A stretch of 40,282 nucleotides of DNA from Pseudomonadota bacterium (GTDB lineage Bacteria > Pseudomonadota > Gammaproteobacteria > Steroidobacterales > Steroidobacteraceae): the NCBI GenBank assembly GCA_023391815.1, contig JAEWAF010000021.1:1-40282 (forward strand), given 5' to 3'. Positions 1-8,069 of the stretch are shown here, in pieces. How positions within the stretch are numbered: position 1 is the stretch's first letter; the number at the start of each line of letters is the position of its first letter. The notes under the pieces are model-generated. The model was not told the DNA's origin and made no database searches. It saw nothing but the letters and a program-made list of their open reading frames with translations. The position numbers and the translations under genes were made by a program.

Positions 1-1359
1 CTCCAGGGGCTTTATGATATTCACGCGGTCCTGGGCGATGGCGGCATGGGCCGCGTGTGCGCGGCCCGCGATCGGTTGAAGGACGAAGAGGTCGCGATCA
101 AGGTCCTGCGCAACGAGCTGCTGTCGAGCAACGCCGCTCGCACTCGCTTCCTCTCCGAAGCCAAGGTTTCCTGCAAGCTCGCTCATCCGAACATCGTCCG
201 CGTGTTCGACGTCGGCGTCGCCAGCGGTCGTTATTTTTTCACCATGGAGCGTCTGCGGGGCGTGAGCTTGCGCCGGCGCATGCAGGCGCAGCTGGCGACC
301 GGTAAGCCGTTCCCGATCGAGGAAGCGACCGCGATCGGCGAGCAGTTGCTCGAAGCGCTACGCCATGCGCATCGTTTCATCGTTCATCGCGATCTCAAGC
401 CCGAGAACGTCTGGATCGACAGCAGCGGCGTCGTGAAGCTGATGGACTTCGGCATCGCTCGCGCGTATCAGTACAACGAGCTGACCCGCACCGGCATGAA
501 TCTGGGCACCGCCTATTACATGGCGCCCGAACAGCATGCCGACGCGAAGGAAGTCGACTGGCGCGCCGATCAATATGCCTTCGGCGTGCTCATGTATGAA
601 TTGTTGACCGGTCGCGTGCCCATGGGCGCCGTGCAGCCGATCGAGAAGGTTCGTCGCGACATCCCTCGTCAGATCGCTCGCGCCATCATGCGAGCGATGT
701 CGCCGCGCCCCGAGGCTCGATTCGATTCGCTGCGTGAGCTGCAGAGTCGTATCGTCGCTCGCCGTGAGGATGACGTTCCGGGCGCCGTCTTCAACGCATT
801 CGGTCGCTCCATTGCGCTGGGCACGATTGCCGGCGCGTTGTTCGCCTACTTCGACAGTTTGAGTATCGGGCGCATCCATGAGTGGATGTACCCCTCCGGC
901 ATCGCGGTCGGTATCGGCACGGCGTTGATGGTGGAGTTCTGCGAGACCTTCTTCCGCTCGCGGTATCGAAGTCACGTCATCGCGGCTTTCATCGCGACGG
1001 TGATGTGGATCGGGCTGGTGCTGGTCGTCGCGCAGAAGCTGACCGGGCTCAGCAATGGCCTGGTGATGATGTTGTGCGGCTCGGTCTGGGCCAGCAGCAT
1101 GGATTACGTGACACGTCGGTGGCGGATCGCGGCCGGGCGATTCAGATTCGAGGTGGCATTCATAGGCGCCGTGTTTGGCACGCTGCTCGGATTGGCGCTG
1201 CTGGTGCAGGCGGATCACGTTACCGACCGCAATTATCTGTACAGCGCGCTGAGCGGCATTCTGCCGGGCATGATCATCGCGATGGCATCGCTGCGGCGTC
1301 GGCTGTGGCGCCGAACCGATTCGCCGTTCTCGCGAGTGTTATCGCTCGCACGCGACTAA
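1..1359 (+). CDS. Serine/threonine protein kinase with multi-pass membrane C-terminus (5' partial)
   Basis: A eukaryotic-type Ser/Thr kinase whose N-terminus lies before the window; the frame is open from base 1. The glycine loop (LGDGGMGRV) is at the very start. VAIKVL holds the ATP-binding Lys, HRDLKPEN the catalytic loop (His codon at 385), DFG is at 445-453 and the APE motif follows in YYMAPEQ. After the kinase domain (ends near base 760) come about five or six hydrophobic segments from base 800 to 1310, ending in an Arg-rich tail. There is no PASTA, TPR or WD40 sensor. It converges on the PH-domain gene, and the two stop codons overlap (TAA 1357-1359 against the opposing TAG 1356-1358). 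The kinase identity is secure. Its substrate, and what the membrane tail senses, cannot be read from sequence. Confidence 0.93.
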   Translation, partial: LQGLYDIHAVLGDGGMGRVCAARDRLKDEEVAIKVLRNELLSSNAARTRFLSEAKVSCKLAHPNIVRVFDVGVASGRYFFTMERLRGVSLRRRMQAQLATGKPFPIEEATAIGEQLLEALRHAHRFIVHRDLKPENVWIDSSGVVKLMDFGIARAYQYNELTRTGMNLGTAYYMAPEQHADAKEVDWRADQYAFGVLMYELLTGRVPMGAVQPIEKVRRDIPRQIARAIMRAMSPRPEARFDSLRELQSRIVARREDDVPGAVFNAFGRSIALGTIAGALFAYFDSLSIGRIHEWMYPSGIAVGIGTALMVEFCETFFRSRYRSHVIAAFIATVMWIGLVLVVAQKLTGLSNGLVMMLCGSVWASSMDYVTRRWRIAAGRFRFEVAFIGAVFGTLLGLALLVQADHVTDRNYLYSALSGILPGMIIAMASLRRRLWRRTDSPFSRVLSLARD

Positions 1360-2870
1360 GTTGTTGCTCCGGCCGTGCGATACAGCGCGGCCGCCAGTCG
1401 TTCCGCCACGTCGGCGGGCAAATAACGGATCCTGATTCCAGCTGTGATGGCGCTGGCGCCGGCGGTGTCGACGTAAATGCTCGCCATGCTACTGCGGCGA
1501 TCGAACGGCGTCGCCTCGAGGCTCAGGGTCTGCACTCGATCCCGGGGAACGATCGTCAGTCGGCGATTCAGCCATCCACAGCGAAATAGCACGGCGTCGC
1601 CGACGAGCGCCCAGCGTGTGTATTTCACATACAGGTGAGCGTGCATCCACGCCACCGGAATGCAGATCAGCACTACGGCGATTGCGCCCTCGCGCAGATA
1701 CCAGATTGCAGGAGCGGTCAGAAGCAACACCGAGAACAGCGCGGTCTTGCGGAAGATCCGTCCACCTGCGCGTGGCGCGAGCGGTTGCCAATCGGGTTCG
1801 GTGCTCCAGTCCAAGGATGGCAAGGCGGCGGCGATGAGCGCAGGTGCCGCGCTCGCCGGACACACAGGCGCGAGCCATCGTTTCTTCATCCTCGAATTGT
1901 CGCCGTCGCCTTGAGCGCCGCCACTGTCGCCCGCGAGATCGACGTCCAGGGACACGCGCTCGAACCAGCGATGCAACAGCGATTCGTTCTGATGGACGGC
2001 TTGAATCCGCCGCGTGCGTAACGTCAGCGCCACGCGGGTGAATAAACCGTAGCGAGCCCGGAGATCGCCGCCGACGCGAGTCAGCCTGAAATCATAAAAC
2101 GTCACGATGGCCAGGATCACCGACAGGGCGCGCACAGCGATGATGGCGCCGAGGATCGTGAGCGCACCGAGCGCGACCTGCATCATCAAGCCGAGCGCCG
2201 CGAGCCCGGCCGACGACGATTGCAACGCCCGGTCGACCAACTCTCTGTCGATGACGAACACGCCTGCCTCGTGCAACACGCCGAACGCTGCGGCTACCAG
2301 AATCATCCCGCGGTTGTCGATGAGGCCGTGGCGCACGAGCTCGCCGATGCTGAGATGAAGCAGCGTGTTTTCGGCGGGCGTGTCGATGGCCTTCTCGGCA
2401 GGCTTGTTGTCCGAAAAGACTCGCTCGCGCATTGCTTGGACCGCAGCGAGATCGAGGACGCTGATCAGCGCTTCCGGCTTGCCGCCCGTTGACGTCTGCA
2501 CGCGCACCTCGACAACGCCGAGCAGGCGATGTAACAACCCGCGCTCTGTGTCGATGTTCTCGATGCGGGCGTATTCGATGTGGCGGACGTTGCGGAAGAT
2601 CATTCCTTCGCGCACAACCAGGCCGGTCGGGCTGAAGCCGTAGCGGAACGTCAGCTGAATCCACACGGCGCGGATCGCCACGACGGCGACGACGATCGGC
2701 ACGATCCAGGGGCCGAACGGACCGGGCGTGTCATCCCGCACGTTGAAGAACAGCAGGGCGATCAATGGCAGCACCATTTGTTTGATCGCGCCGCTCAGAC
2801 CGAACACCCAGGACAGCGGATGTAGCCGAAGCGTCGGCTGAAACTCCCGGTCAGACGCCACTGCCGACAC
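1356..2870 (-). CDS. Bacterial PH domain (DUF304, YdbT-like) membrane protein
   Basis: A 504-residue protein resembling YdbT. It has hydrophobic pairs near residues 30-70, near 190-260 and near 370-410, each followed by a bacterial PH (bPH2) module. The recurring signature is an aromatic or basic strand, as in FRYGFSPTGLVVREGMI followed by HIEYARIENIDTERG, and again near RLTRVGGDLRARYGL and RWALVGDAVLFRCG. The length matches the usual ~490-500 residues of the family. The start ATG at 2870 overlaps the end of the upstream YdbS-like gene by 20 bp, so the pair is translationally coupled. The molecular role of YdbS/YdbT is poorly defined; membrane-associated complexes are the usual suggestion. 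The family call is good, the function open. Confidence 0.85.
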   Translation of the reverse strand: MSAVASDREFQPTLRLHPLSWVFGLSGAIKQMVLPLIALLFFNVRDDTPGPFGPWIVPIVVAVVAIRAVWIQLTFRYGFSPTGLVVREGMIFRNVRHIEYARIENIDTERGLLHRLLGVVEVRVQTSTGGKPEALISVLDLAAVQAMRERVFSDNKPAEKAIDTPAENTLLHLSIGELVRHGLIDNRGMILVAAAFGVLHEAGVFVIDRELVDRALQSSSAGLAALGLMMQVALGALTILGAIIAVRALSVILAIVTFYDFRLTRVGGDLRARYGLFTRVALTLRTRRIQAVHQNESLLHRWFERVSLDVDLAGDSGGAQGDGDNSRMKKRWLAPVCPASAAPALIAAALPSLDWSTEPDWQPLAPRAGGRIFRKTALFSVLLLTAPAIWYLREGAIAVVLICIPVAWMHAHLYVKYTRWALVGDAVLFRCGWLNRRLTIVPRDRVQTLSLEATPFDRRSSMASIYVDTAGASAITAGIRIRYLPADVAERLAAALYRTAGATT

Positions 2871-3306
2871 CTTCCGCGAGCAGCGCGTCGCGCAGAGCGA
2901 TCGCGTCTTCGTGTCGCAAGCCGGGCAGCTCGATCCTGGTGTGCCGGCTCCCGGCCGTGTACAGCGTCAGCGTGCCGATGCCGTAACGACGTTCGAGCGG
3001 CCCTTGCGAGACGTCGGTGTGTTGTATTCGAACGCGCGGAAGCGCAATTCGCGAGCGCCACAGCACGCCGCTCTCAATTGCGATGCCGGTGCCATCGACG
3101 CCGAAACGCAAATATCGATACGCAAGTGGCGGCCACCACCCTATGAGAACGATGCCGCCCAGGAGCACGAGCGCCGGCGCGAGCGGCCATAGCGGCGGTA
3201 TGGAGAAACTGAGCACAGTCGCGGGAATGATGACGATCAATGTCGCGATGGCCGCCTGCCATCGCCAGACGCCGATGATTCCCGAGTCGACGTGTGAAAG
3301 CTGCAA
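2851..3306 (-). CDS. Bacterial PH domain (DUF304, YdbS-like) membrane protein
   Basis: A 151-residue protein with two adjacent transmembrane segments (about residues 17-58) followed by one bPH2 domain. That domain contains YLRFGVDGTGIAIESGVLW, then RVRIQHTDVSQGPLERRYG, the conserved 'Ri-QhtdvsqgplerryG' block of YdbS. It is the first gene of a two-gene unit with the YdbT-like protein, which it overlaps. Such ydbS-ydbT pairs are common in bacteria. The start at 3306 gives a short soluble N-terminus before the first membrane helix. No signal peptide is needed. Function is unknown beyond the membrane PH-domain architecture. Confidence 0.85.
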   Translation of the reverse strand: MQLSHVDSGIIGVWRWQAAIATLIVIIPATVLSFSIPPLWPLAPALVLLGGIVLIGWWPPLAYRYLRFGVDGTGIAIESGVLWRSRIALPRVRIQHTDVSQGPLERRYGIGTLTLYTAGSRHTRIELPGLRHEDAIALRDALLAEGVGSGV

Positions 3307-3354
3307 CGGCGCCGTCCTGCTGGAGAGATGCGCCGATTCTAACCCGCCCCGCGG

Positions 3355-3765
3355 CTAAGCCCAGTTCTCCACGGTGAGCGCCTTGAAAGGTGCGAAGTCG
3401 CGCACGTTGGCGGTCACGAGGATCAGCTCGTTGATCTGTGCGATCGCTGCGATCTGACCGTCGATGAAGGGCATCGTCGCTCCCAGTTCCTGCAGGCGCA
3501 CGCGCTCGATCGCGTGCAACTTCGCCGCCAGGTCATCGTAGGGCAGAATCGTGAACGTGTTGAGCACATCCGCCAGATAGTCTTGCAATGCCTCGCGACG
3601 CTTGCCCGGGGGCAGGCGTTTGCAGCCGAACTGCAATTCATGCCACACCGGAGCGGCGATCGCGCACTCATCCGCGATCGCCGTGAGCTTCCGCATGACC
3701 CCGGCCGAGGGCGTTTTCATCATGGGCTGCGACACCACGTTGGTGTCCAGCAGATAACGCAGCAC
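3355..3765 (-). CDS. vapC: PIN-domain ribonuclease toxin, VapC type
   Basis: A 136-residue PIN-domain protein. The four acidic metal-binding residues of VapC toxins are visible: Asp7 in LLDTN, Glu43 in PVWHELQFG, Asp102 in PFIDGQIAAIA and Asp123 in NVRDF. The length is typical. VapC toxins are Mg2+-dependent endoribonucleases, usually of tRNA or rRNA, neutralised by the cognate antitoxin. The gene starts 9 bp after the antitoxin gene, so the two are co-transcribed, antitoxin first. All catalytic residues are present, so I see no sign of decay. The exact RNA target cannot be predicted. Confidence 0.93.
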   Translation of the reverse strand: MLRYLLDTNVVSQPMMKTPSAGVMRKLTAIADECAIAAPVWHELQFGCKRLPPGKRREALQDYLADVLNTFTILPYDDLAAKLHAIERVRLQELGATMPFIDGQIAAIAQINELILVTANVRDFAPFKALTVENWA

Positions 3766-3774
3766 GGCGCGGAC

Positions 3775-4053
3775 TCAGAGATCGACTTTGCGGCCGGGGC
3801 TTCGGTCGCGCAGCCGGCGCGCGAAGTCCTGCTCCAGGCCGACTTCGGTGAGCGAATGTTTCTTCAGGAATTTCTGATACGCATCCTGAAAGCTGGGACG
3901 CTTGCTGCGCAAGCGTTGATATTCGTTGACTGAAATCATGACTGCGACTCCTTTACCTCTGCGAGTGAGTTGCACGACCGCGCCTGCCTCCACCTCGTCG
4001 ATGAGGGTGGGCAAGTTGGCTCGGGCCTCGGCGATGGCGTAGCTTTTGTTCAT
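3775..4053 (-). CDS. vapB: Phd/YefM-family antitoxin of the vapBC pair
   Basis: A 92-residue protein starting MNKSYAIAEARANLP. The N-terminal Phd/YefM fold binds DNA (AIAEARANLPTLIDEVEAGAVVQLTRRGKGVAVMIS split over residues 5-40), and the charged C-terminal tail (about 50-92) should wrap the toxin. A longer open frame extends to 4164, but that would run through the inverted repeat at 4058-4083 and into the ligase gene; the ATG at 4053 gives the standard Phd N-terminus. Only a weak Shine-Dalgarno (GGA) precedes it and it lies inside the operator arm, so repressor binding and translation initiation share the same bases. Autoregulation by the TA complex is expected for the family. Confidence 0.9.
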   Translation of the reverse strand: MNKSYAIAEARANLPTLIDEVEAGAVVQLTRRGKGVAVMISVNEYQRLRSKRPSFQDAYQKFLKKHSLTEVGLEQDFARRLRDRSPGRKVDL

Positions 4054-4057
4054 TTTG

Positions 4058-4083
4058 TCCGTGTACACCTGGCTGTACACGGA
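4058..4083. promoter_or_regulatory. Perfect inverted repeat, probable vapBC operator
   Basis: TCCGTGTACA (4058-4067) and TGTACACGGA (4074-4083) are perfect reverse complements separated by CCTGGC. The repeat ends 4 bp upstream of the antitoxin start codon and covers the region where the ribosome would bind. Toxin-antitoxin modules are normally autorepressed at a palindrome in exactly this position, so this is the likely binding site of the VapB/VapBC complex. Confidence 0.75.
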
Positions 4084-4102
4084 ATCAACCTGAATTTTCC
4101 CC

Positions 4103-4984
4103 CTAATCCGGCGGTCGCGCGCGAAGAAAGCGGGCGAAGCGCGGGACGCCACGGGCGGTGACATTGTGATAGCTGTAAGTGATCCAGCTGCCGATCGGTG
4201 GCGGATCGCGCCGTTGCTGGTCAGTGAAGCCGGTGCCGATCCGAAACTCAGTGCCGTCGGCGTTGCGCACGAGGAGCGCGCCGAGCAGGCCGGAATATTT
4301 CCCCTGACCGGGAAGATGCGCGACCACTCGAGCTTCGGCGTCCTGGTGCGGTTTCAGTTTCAACAGATCGTCGCTGCGCTCGGCGCGGTACAGCGAATCT
4401 TCTCTGTGGAGCATCAAACCTTCGCCACCCGCCGCAGTGACTGTTTCCAGCTGAGCGTGCAGCGAGGCGTCATCCGCGACGCGTGACTGTGTCACTTCAC
4501 GCAGCCACTCTATGCGCAACGGCGATAATAAAGACCGCATTGTTTCCAACCGCGTGCTGAAGGTGCCTGCATGCGCCGGCAAATCGAACACCATGAAGCG
4601 GATGCTGCGCCAGGCGATGTCGTCCGGTTCGAGATCGCGCACCGTCGCGGTGACTTGTTCGAATCGTCCGCGGCCTGCCCACAGCTCGCCGTCCAGTGGC
4701 TCGGTGGGCCAGCCGCGAGTGAACCAATCTGGCGCATGAATGGGATTGCCGGCGCGAGTGATCAGGCGTTTACCGTCCCAATAGGCCCGCACGCCGTCGT
4801 ATTTCTCGCTGACCCAGTATCGAGACACATCCACTTCGCTCTGCTCGTAGTCATTGGCAAGCAGCAGTGCCGGCGGAGCCGCCACGGCGGGCGTGGGCGT
4901 CCAGAAGATCCCGGCGACAATGACCGATTCGACAACGACCAGTGCGGTTGTCATGCGGGTGGCGGATTCGAGTGCGGCGTCCAT
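4103..4984 (-). CDS. ATP-dependent DNA ligase, Lig E type, probably periplasmic
   Basis: A minimal ATP-dependent DNA ligase. Nucleotidyltransferase motif I is SEKYDGVRAYWDG with the adenylated Lys. Motif III is LDGELWAG, motif IIIa RFMVFDLP, motif IV GGEGLMLH and motif V DLLKLK. A small OB-fold domain follows (GLLGALLVRNADGTEFRIGTGF). No BRCT or other accessory domain is present, as in the Lig E group of proteobacteria. A hydrophobic stretch then AVAA before the mature domain looks like a signal peptide, as in Lig E. The start is uncertain: ATGs at 4954, 4984 and 5026 all fit. 4984 is chosen because it leaves an Arg in front of the hydrophobic core, while 5026 has a distant G-rich ribosome site. 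It lies 49 bp upstream of vapB on the same strand. Confidence 0.88.
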   Translation of the reverse strand: MDAALESATRMTTALVVVESVIVAGIFWTPTPAVAAPPALLLANDYEQSEVDVSRYWVSEKYDGVRAYWDGKRLITRAGNPIHAPDWFTRGWPTEPLDGELWAGRGRFEQVTATVRDLEPDDIAWRSIRFMVFDLPAHAGTFSTRLETMRSLLSPLRIEWLREVTQSRVADDASLHAQLETVTAAGGEGLMLHREDSLYRAERSDDLLKLKPHQDAEARVVAHLPGQGKYSGLLGALLVRNADGTEFRIGTGFTDQQRRDPPPIGSWITYSYHNVTARGVPRFARFLRARPPD

Positions 4985-5182
4985 GGGCAAATCAAACCAT
5001 CGGGCAGCGTGCGAAAGGGGCGCCATTTCTGGCGGATTCCCCCAGAAATTACCGATATCGGACCGGCCGTAAGCTGCTATGGAGCCGTCGGACCGAAAAG
5101 CCCCGAGATTCGAGTTCCGCTGCTCGCCATCGGCGGTACTATCGGCGCTGGATGCCGGCGTCCGGCCGGCGCGGGAGGATGC

Positions 5183-5719
5183 ATGAACCAGCAGCGCGAT
5201 CTGGTGACGCCGGTCACCCCCATCGATCACAAGCTCGGCCCCGATCACGCGCCGGTAACAGTGGTCGAGTACGGTGATTTCGAATGTCCGACGTGCAAGC
5301 AGGCCGCGCCGTCATTGCAGCTGTTGTTGAGCCGTTTCCCGGACCAGGTGCGGCTCGTGTTCCGGCATTTCCCGCTGGAGGAAGTGCATCCGCATGCGTT
5401 GTGTGCCGCCGAGGCGTCGGAGGTGGCGGCCGCGCAAGGCAAGTTCTGGGAAATGCACGACCTGTTGTTCGCCAATCAGCTGCACTTGAAGCCAAACCAG
5501 CTGCGCGGCTACGCCGAGCAGCTGAACCTCGACATGGCGCGCTATGCCGGCGAGATGGACGATGAGATCTACCGGCAGCGGATTCGCGAGCACATCGACA
5601 GCGGTCGTCGCAGCGGCGTGCGCGGCACGCCGGGTATCTTCATCAATGGCGAGATCCACGACGTGTCCGCCGGCATGCAATCGCTGTTCGATAAAGTGGC
5701 AGCGTTGCTGAGCCGATAA
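5183..5719 (+). CDS. DsbA-like thiol oxidoreductase (thioredoxin fold, CPTC), cytoplasmic
   Basis: A 178-residue DsbA/thioredoxin_4 family protein. The active site ECPTCKQ is near residue 36 and the cis-Pro loop is RGTPGIFINGE near residue 150, with the alpha-helical insert between them (EEVHPHALCAAEAS). There is no signal peptide: the ATG at 5183 follows GGGAGG (5173-5178), and the protein begins with a soluble MNQQRD. It should therefore act in the cytoplasm, unlike true DsbA. It is 14 bp upstream of a TrxR-like fusion gene, suggesting the two work as one redox unit. The substrate is unknown. Confidence 0.88.
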   Translation: MNQQRDLVTPVTPIDHKLGPDHAPVTVVEYGDFECPTCKQAAPSLQLLLSRFPDQVRLVFRHFPLEEVHPHALCAAEASEVAAAQGKFWEMHDLLFANQLHLKPNQLRGYAEQLNLDMARYAGEMDDEIYRQRIREHIDSGRRSGVRGTPGIFINGEIHDVSAGMQSLFDKVAALLSR

Positions 5720-5733
5720 CCCACGGTGCTTCC

Positions 5734-7407
5734 ATGCCAAACGAGCTGTACGAAAAGCGCGCGGAACAGATGTTCCCAAAGCTCACGAAGGCGCAGATCG
5801 CGCGCCTCGAGCCTCACGGCGTTCATCTGCCGACGACCGAAGGGCAGGTGTTGATCGAACCGGGCGATCACGAGCGCAAGATGATCATCGTGCTCGCCGG
5901 CAGCCTGAAGGTGACCATCCCCGGCGTGGATGAGCAATTCATCAGGCCGCTCGTGCCGGGGGATTTCGCCGGCGAGATGAGCACGCTGCGGGGTACGCCG
6001 GGCTTCGCTCGGGTCGAAGTGAGTGAAGCGGGCGAGGTGCTCGTGATCACTGACAGCGATCTGCGCGTCGTCGTCCAAACGGACGCCGAGCTCAGCGAGA
6101 TCTTCATGCGCGCGTTCATTCTGCGTCGCATGGGATTGATCTCGGCGCCGAACAGCGAGATGACATTGATCGGTTCACGCTATTGCGGCCACACGTTGCT
6201 GTTGCGTGAGTTCCTGTCGCGTAACGCGCATCCGCATTTTTATCTCGATGCCGAGACGGATGAGGATGCGGCGGGATTGTTGGAGCGGGCCGGGCTGACG
6301 GTTGCCGATGTTCCCGCGGTGATCGGACGCGGCCGTGCTTTGCGCAAGGCGAGCTTGCGACAGCTGGCGGAATTTCTGGAGATCAACCCGGAAATCGATC
6401 CGAACACGGTGCATGATCTATTGGTCGTCGGCGCGGGCCCGGCGGGCTTGGCCGGGGCAGTGTATGCCGCCTCGGAAGGTCTGGATGTGCGAGTAATCGA
6501 CAGCTTCGCTCCCGGCGGACAGGCGGGCACCAGCTCGCGTATCGAGAACTATCTGGGCTTTCCCACCGGCATTTCCGGCCAGGCGCTCGCCGGTCGCGCG
6601 CTGGTGCAGTCACAAAAGTTCGGTGCGCGCTTTCACGTCGCATGCGATGCCGTGACATTGCATTGTGATCGCTGGCCGTACCGAGTCGAAATGGCCGACG
6701 GCCGCGTCGCCCAAGCGCGCACGGTGCTGATCGCGACGGGCGCGCAGTATCGTAAGCCGGACCTGCCGAACCTGGATAAGTACGCTGGCGTGGGGGTGTA
6801 CTACGCAGCCACGCATCTGGAAGGCAGGATGTGTCAGAACGAAGAGATCATCGTGGTTGGCGGCGGCAATTCGGCGGGCCAGGCCGCAGTGTTCCTTGCC
6901 GGCAGTTGTCGTCACGTACACATCATGGTTCGTTCGGACGGTCTGGCGGAAACCATGTCTCATTATCTGATCCGCCGCATCCAGGAATCGCCGAATATCA
7001 CTTTGCATACTCGCACTCAGATCAGTGGCCTCGACGGCGCCGATGAGCTCGAGTCCGTGACCTGGACCGACGCTCGCACCGGCGAGCGGGAAACACGACC
7101 GATCCGACACGTGTTCCTGATGACCGGCGCCGCGCCGAACACCGATTGGCTGAAGGACTGCGTGAATCTCGACGAGAAGGGATTCGTGCGCACCGGTGCC
7201 GACTTGAGCAAGGAGGAGCTGACGGCCGCGCGCTGGCCGCTGCCGCGTGCGCCCTACATCACAGAGACCAGCTTGCCGGGCGTATTCGCGGTTGGCGATG
7301 TGCGTTCCGGCAGCGTCAAGCGCGTCGCTTCAGGCGTCGGCGAAGGCTCGATCTGCGTGCAGTTCGTGCATCGGGTGTTGAGAGAACTGCCGGCGCTGTT
7401 CGGATAA
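5734..7407 (+). CDS. cNMP-binding / thioredoxin-like / TrxR-like FAD oxidoreductase fusion
   Basis: A 557-residue three-part protein. Residues 10-135 are a cyclic-nucleotide-binding fold (IIVLAGSLKVTI, VPGDFAGEMSTLRG). Residues 143-200 are a small thioredoxin/glutaredoxin-like module with a single Cys (SRYCGHTLL, Cys151). Residues 227-557 are a thioredoxin reductase-like core with the FAD motif VVGAGPAGLAG (231-241), the NAD(P)H motif VVGGGNSAGQAA (374-385) and the C-terminal GVFAVGDVR. The CxxC that TrxR carries between the two nucleotide sites is replaced by AATH (358-361), so it cannot pass electrons the classical way. Family members are annotated as FAD-dependent or cyclic nucleotide-binding TrxR-like proteins. 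It is probably co-transcribed with the CPTC protein just upstream. Confidence 0.88.
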   Translation: MPNELYEKRAEQMFPKLTKAQIARLEPHGVHLPTTEGQVLIEPGDHERKMIIVLAGSLKVTIPGVDEQFIRPLVPGDFAGEMSTLRGTPGFARVEVSEAGEVLVITDSDLRVVVQTDAELSEIFMRAFILRRMGLISAPNSEMTLIGSRYCGHTLLLREFLSRNAHPHFYLDAETDEDAAGLLERAGLTVADVPAVIGRGRALRKASLRQLAEFLEINPEIDPNTVHDLLVVGAGPAGLAGAVYAASEGLDVRVIDSFAPGGQAGTSSRIENYLGFPTGISGQALAGRALVQSQKFGARFHVACDAVTLHCDRWPYRVEMADGRVAQARTVLIATGAQYRKPDLPNLDKYAGVGVYYAATHLEGRMCQNEEIIVVGGGNSAGQAAVFLAGSCRHVHIMVRSDGLAETMSHYLIRRIQESPNITLHTRTQISGLDGADELESVTWTDARTGERETRPIRHVFLMTGAAPNTDWLKDCVNLDEKGFVRTGADLSKEELTAARWPLPRAPYITETSLPGVFAVGDVRSGSVKRVASGVGEGSICVQFVHRVLRELPALFG

Positions 7408-7414
7408 CAGGCAG

Positions 7415-8032
7415 CTAGAACCAGTTGTAGTTGAAGCTGATGCTGATGCGCTCACCGGCGACCGGGTTCGCCGGCACCTCGTGTCGTAGCCAGCTTTCGA
7501 ACAACACGACCTGGCCCGCTTCGGCCGGTACCACCGACCAGGCACGATTCGCCGGGCTCGCATCCGCGCGTCGGGGCGGGGCGGCCATGAACTTTTCCAG
7601 TCGCGGATCTTCGAACTTCAGGCCGGCGCAGCCCTTCGGGGTTTGCACGTAATAAGTGCCGCTGATGGTCGAAAGCGGATGCAGGTGCATGCTGTGCGCG
7701 ACCTGCCGCGGCATGATGTTGACCCAGCAATCGGTCATCTCCAGCTCGCGACCGGTCAGATCGAGCTCGAGCGTTTTCACGAACGCGCTCACGTGCCGGC
7801 GCAAGTACTTCTCCAACTGAGCGAACGTCGGCGAGACCTGCTGCATGCGATGCGCGGAGTGATACGACGTGTAGCCGCCCGGATAGTTTTTTTTCGACCA
7901 CTTCCGGCCCGCCTCATCATCCAGTTGCAACTGCAGGCACTCGCGCAACAGCCGCTTGTTGAGCTTGCGCCAGTCGCTCCGTTGCAGCGGAGCGGCGTAA
8001 ATGTAAGTGGGAAACAGAGCTTGAATCGGCAT
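7415..8032 (-). CDS. 2OG-Fe(II) oxygenase-like protein (TIGR02466 family)
   Basis: A 205-residue protein beginning MPIQALFPTYIY, the characteristic start of the TIGR02466 / putative 2OG-Fe(II) oxygenase family. Possible metal ligands are in HSMHLHPLSTISGTYY (about 115-130) and in the C-terminal SWLRHEVPAN, followed by the conserved ERISISFNYNW end. I chose the ATG at 8032, not the longer frame to 8095, because it gives the family N-terminus. A TAGAAT element sits 8 bp upstream on this strand. The gene diverges from the metallo-hydrolase gene with 37 bp between start codons, and its end nearly abuts the flavoprotein gene. The substrate is unknown. Confidence 0.8.
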   Translation of the reverse strand: MPIQALFPTYIYAAPLQRSDWRKLNKRLLRECLQLQLDDEAGRKWSKKNYPGGYTSYHSAHRMQQVSPTFAQLEKYLRRHVSAFVKTLELDLTGRELEMTDCWVNIMPRQVAHSMHLHPLSTISGTYYVQTPKGCAGLKFEDPRLEKFMAAPPRRADASPANRAWSVVPAEAGQVVLFESWLRHEVPANPVAGERISISFNYNWF

Positions 8033-8069
8033 GGACGGGAATTCTACCCGATGGGTACCATGCCAGCCC

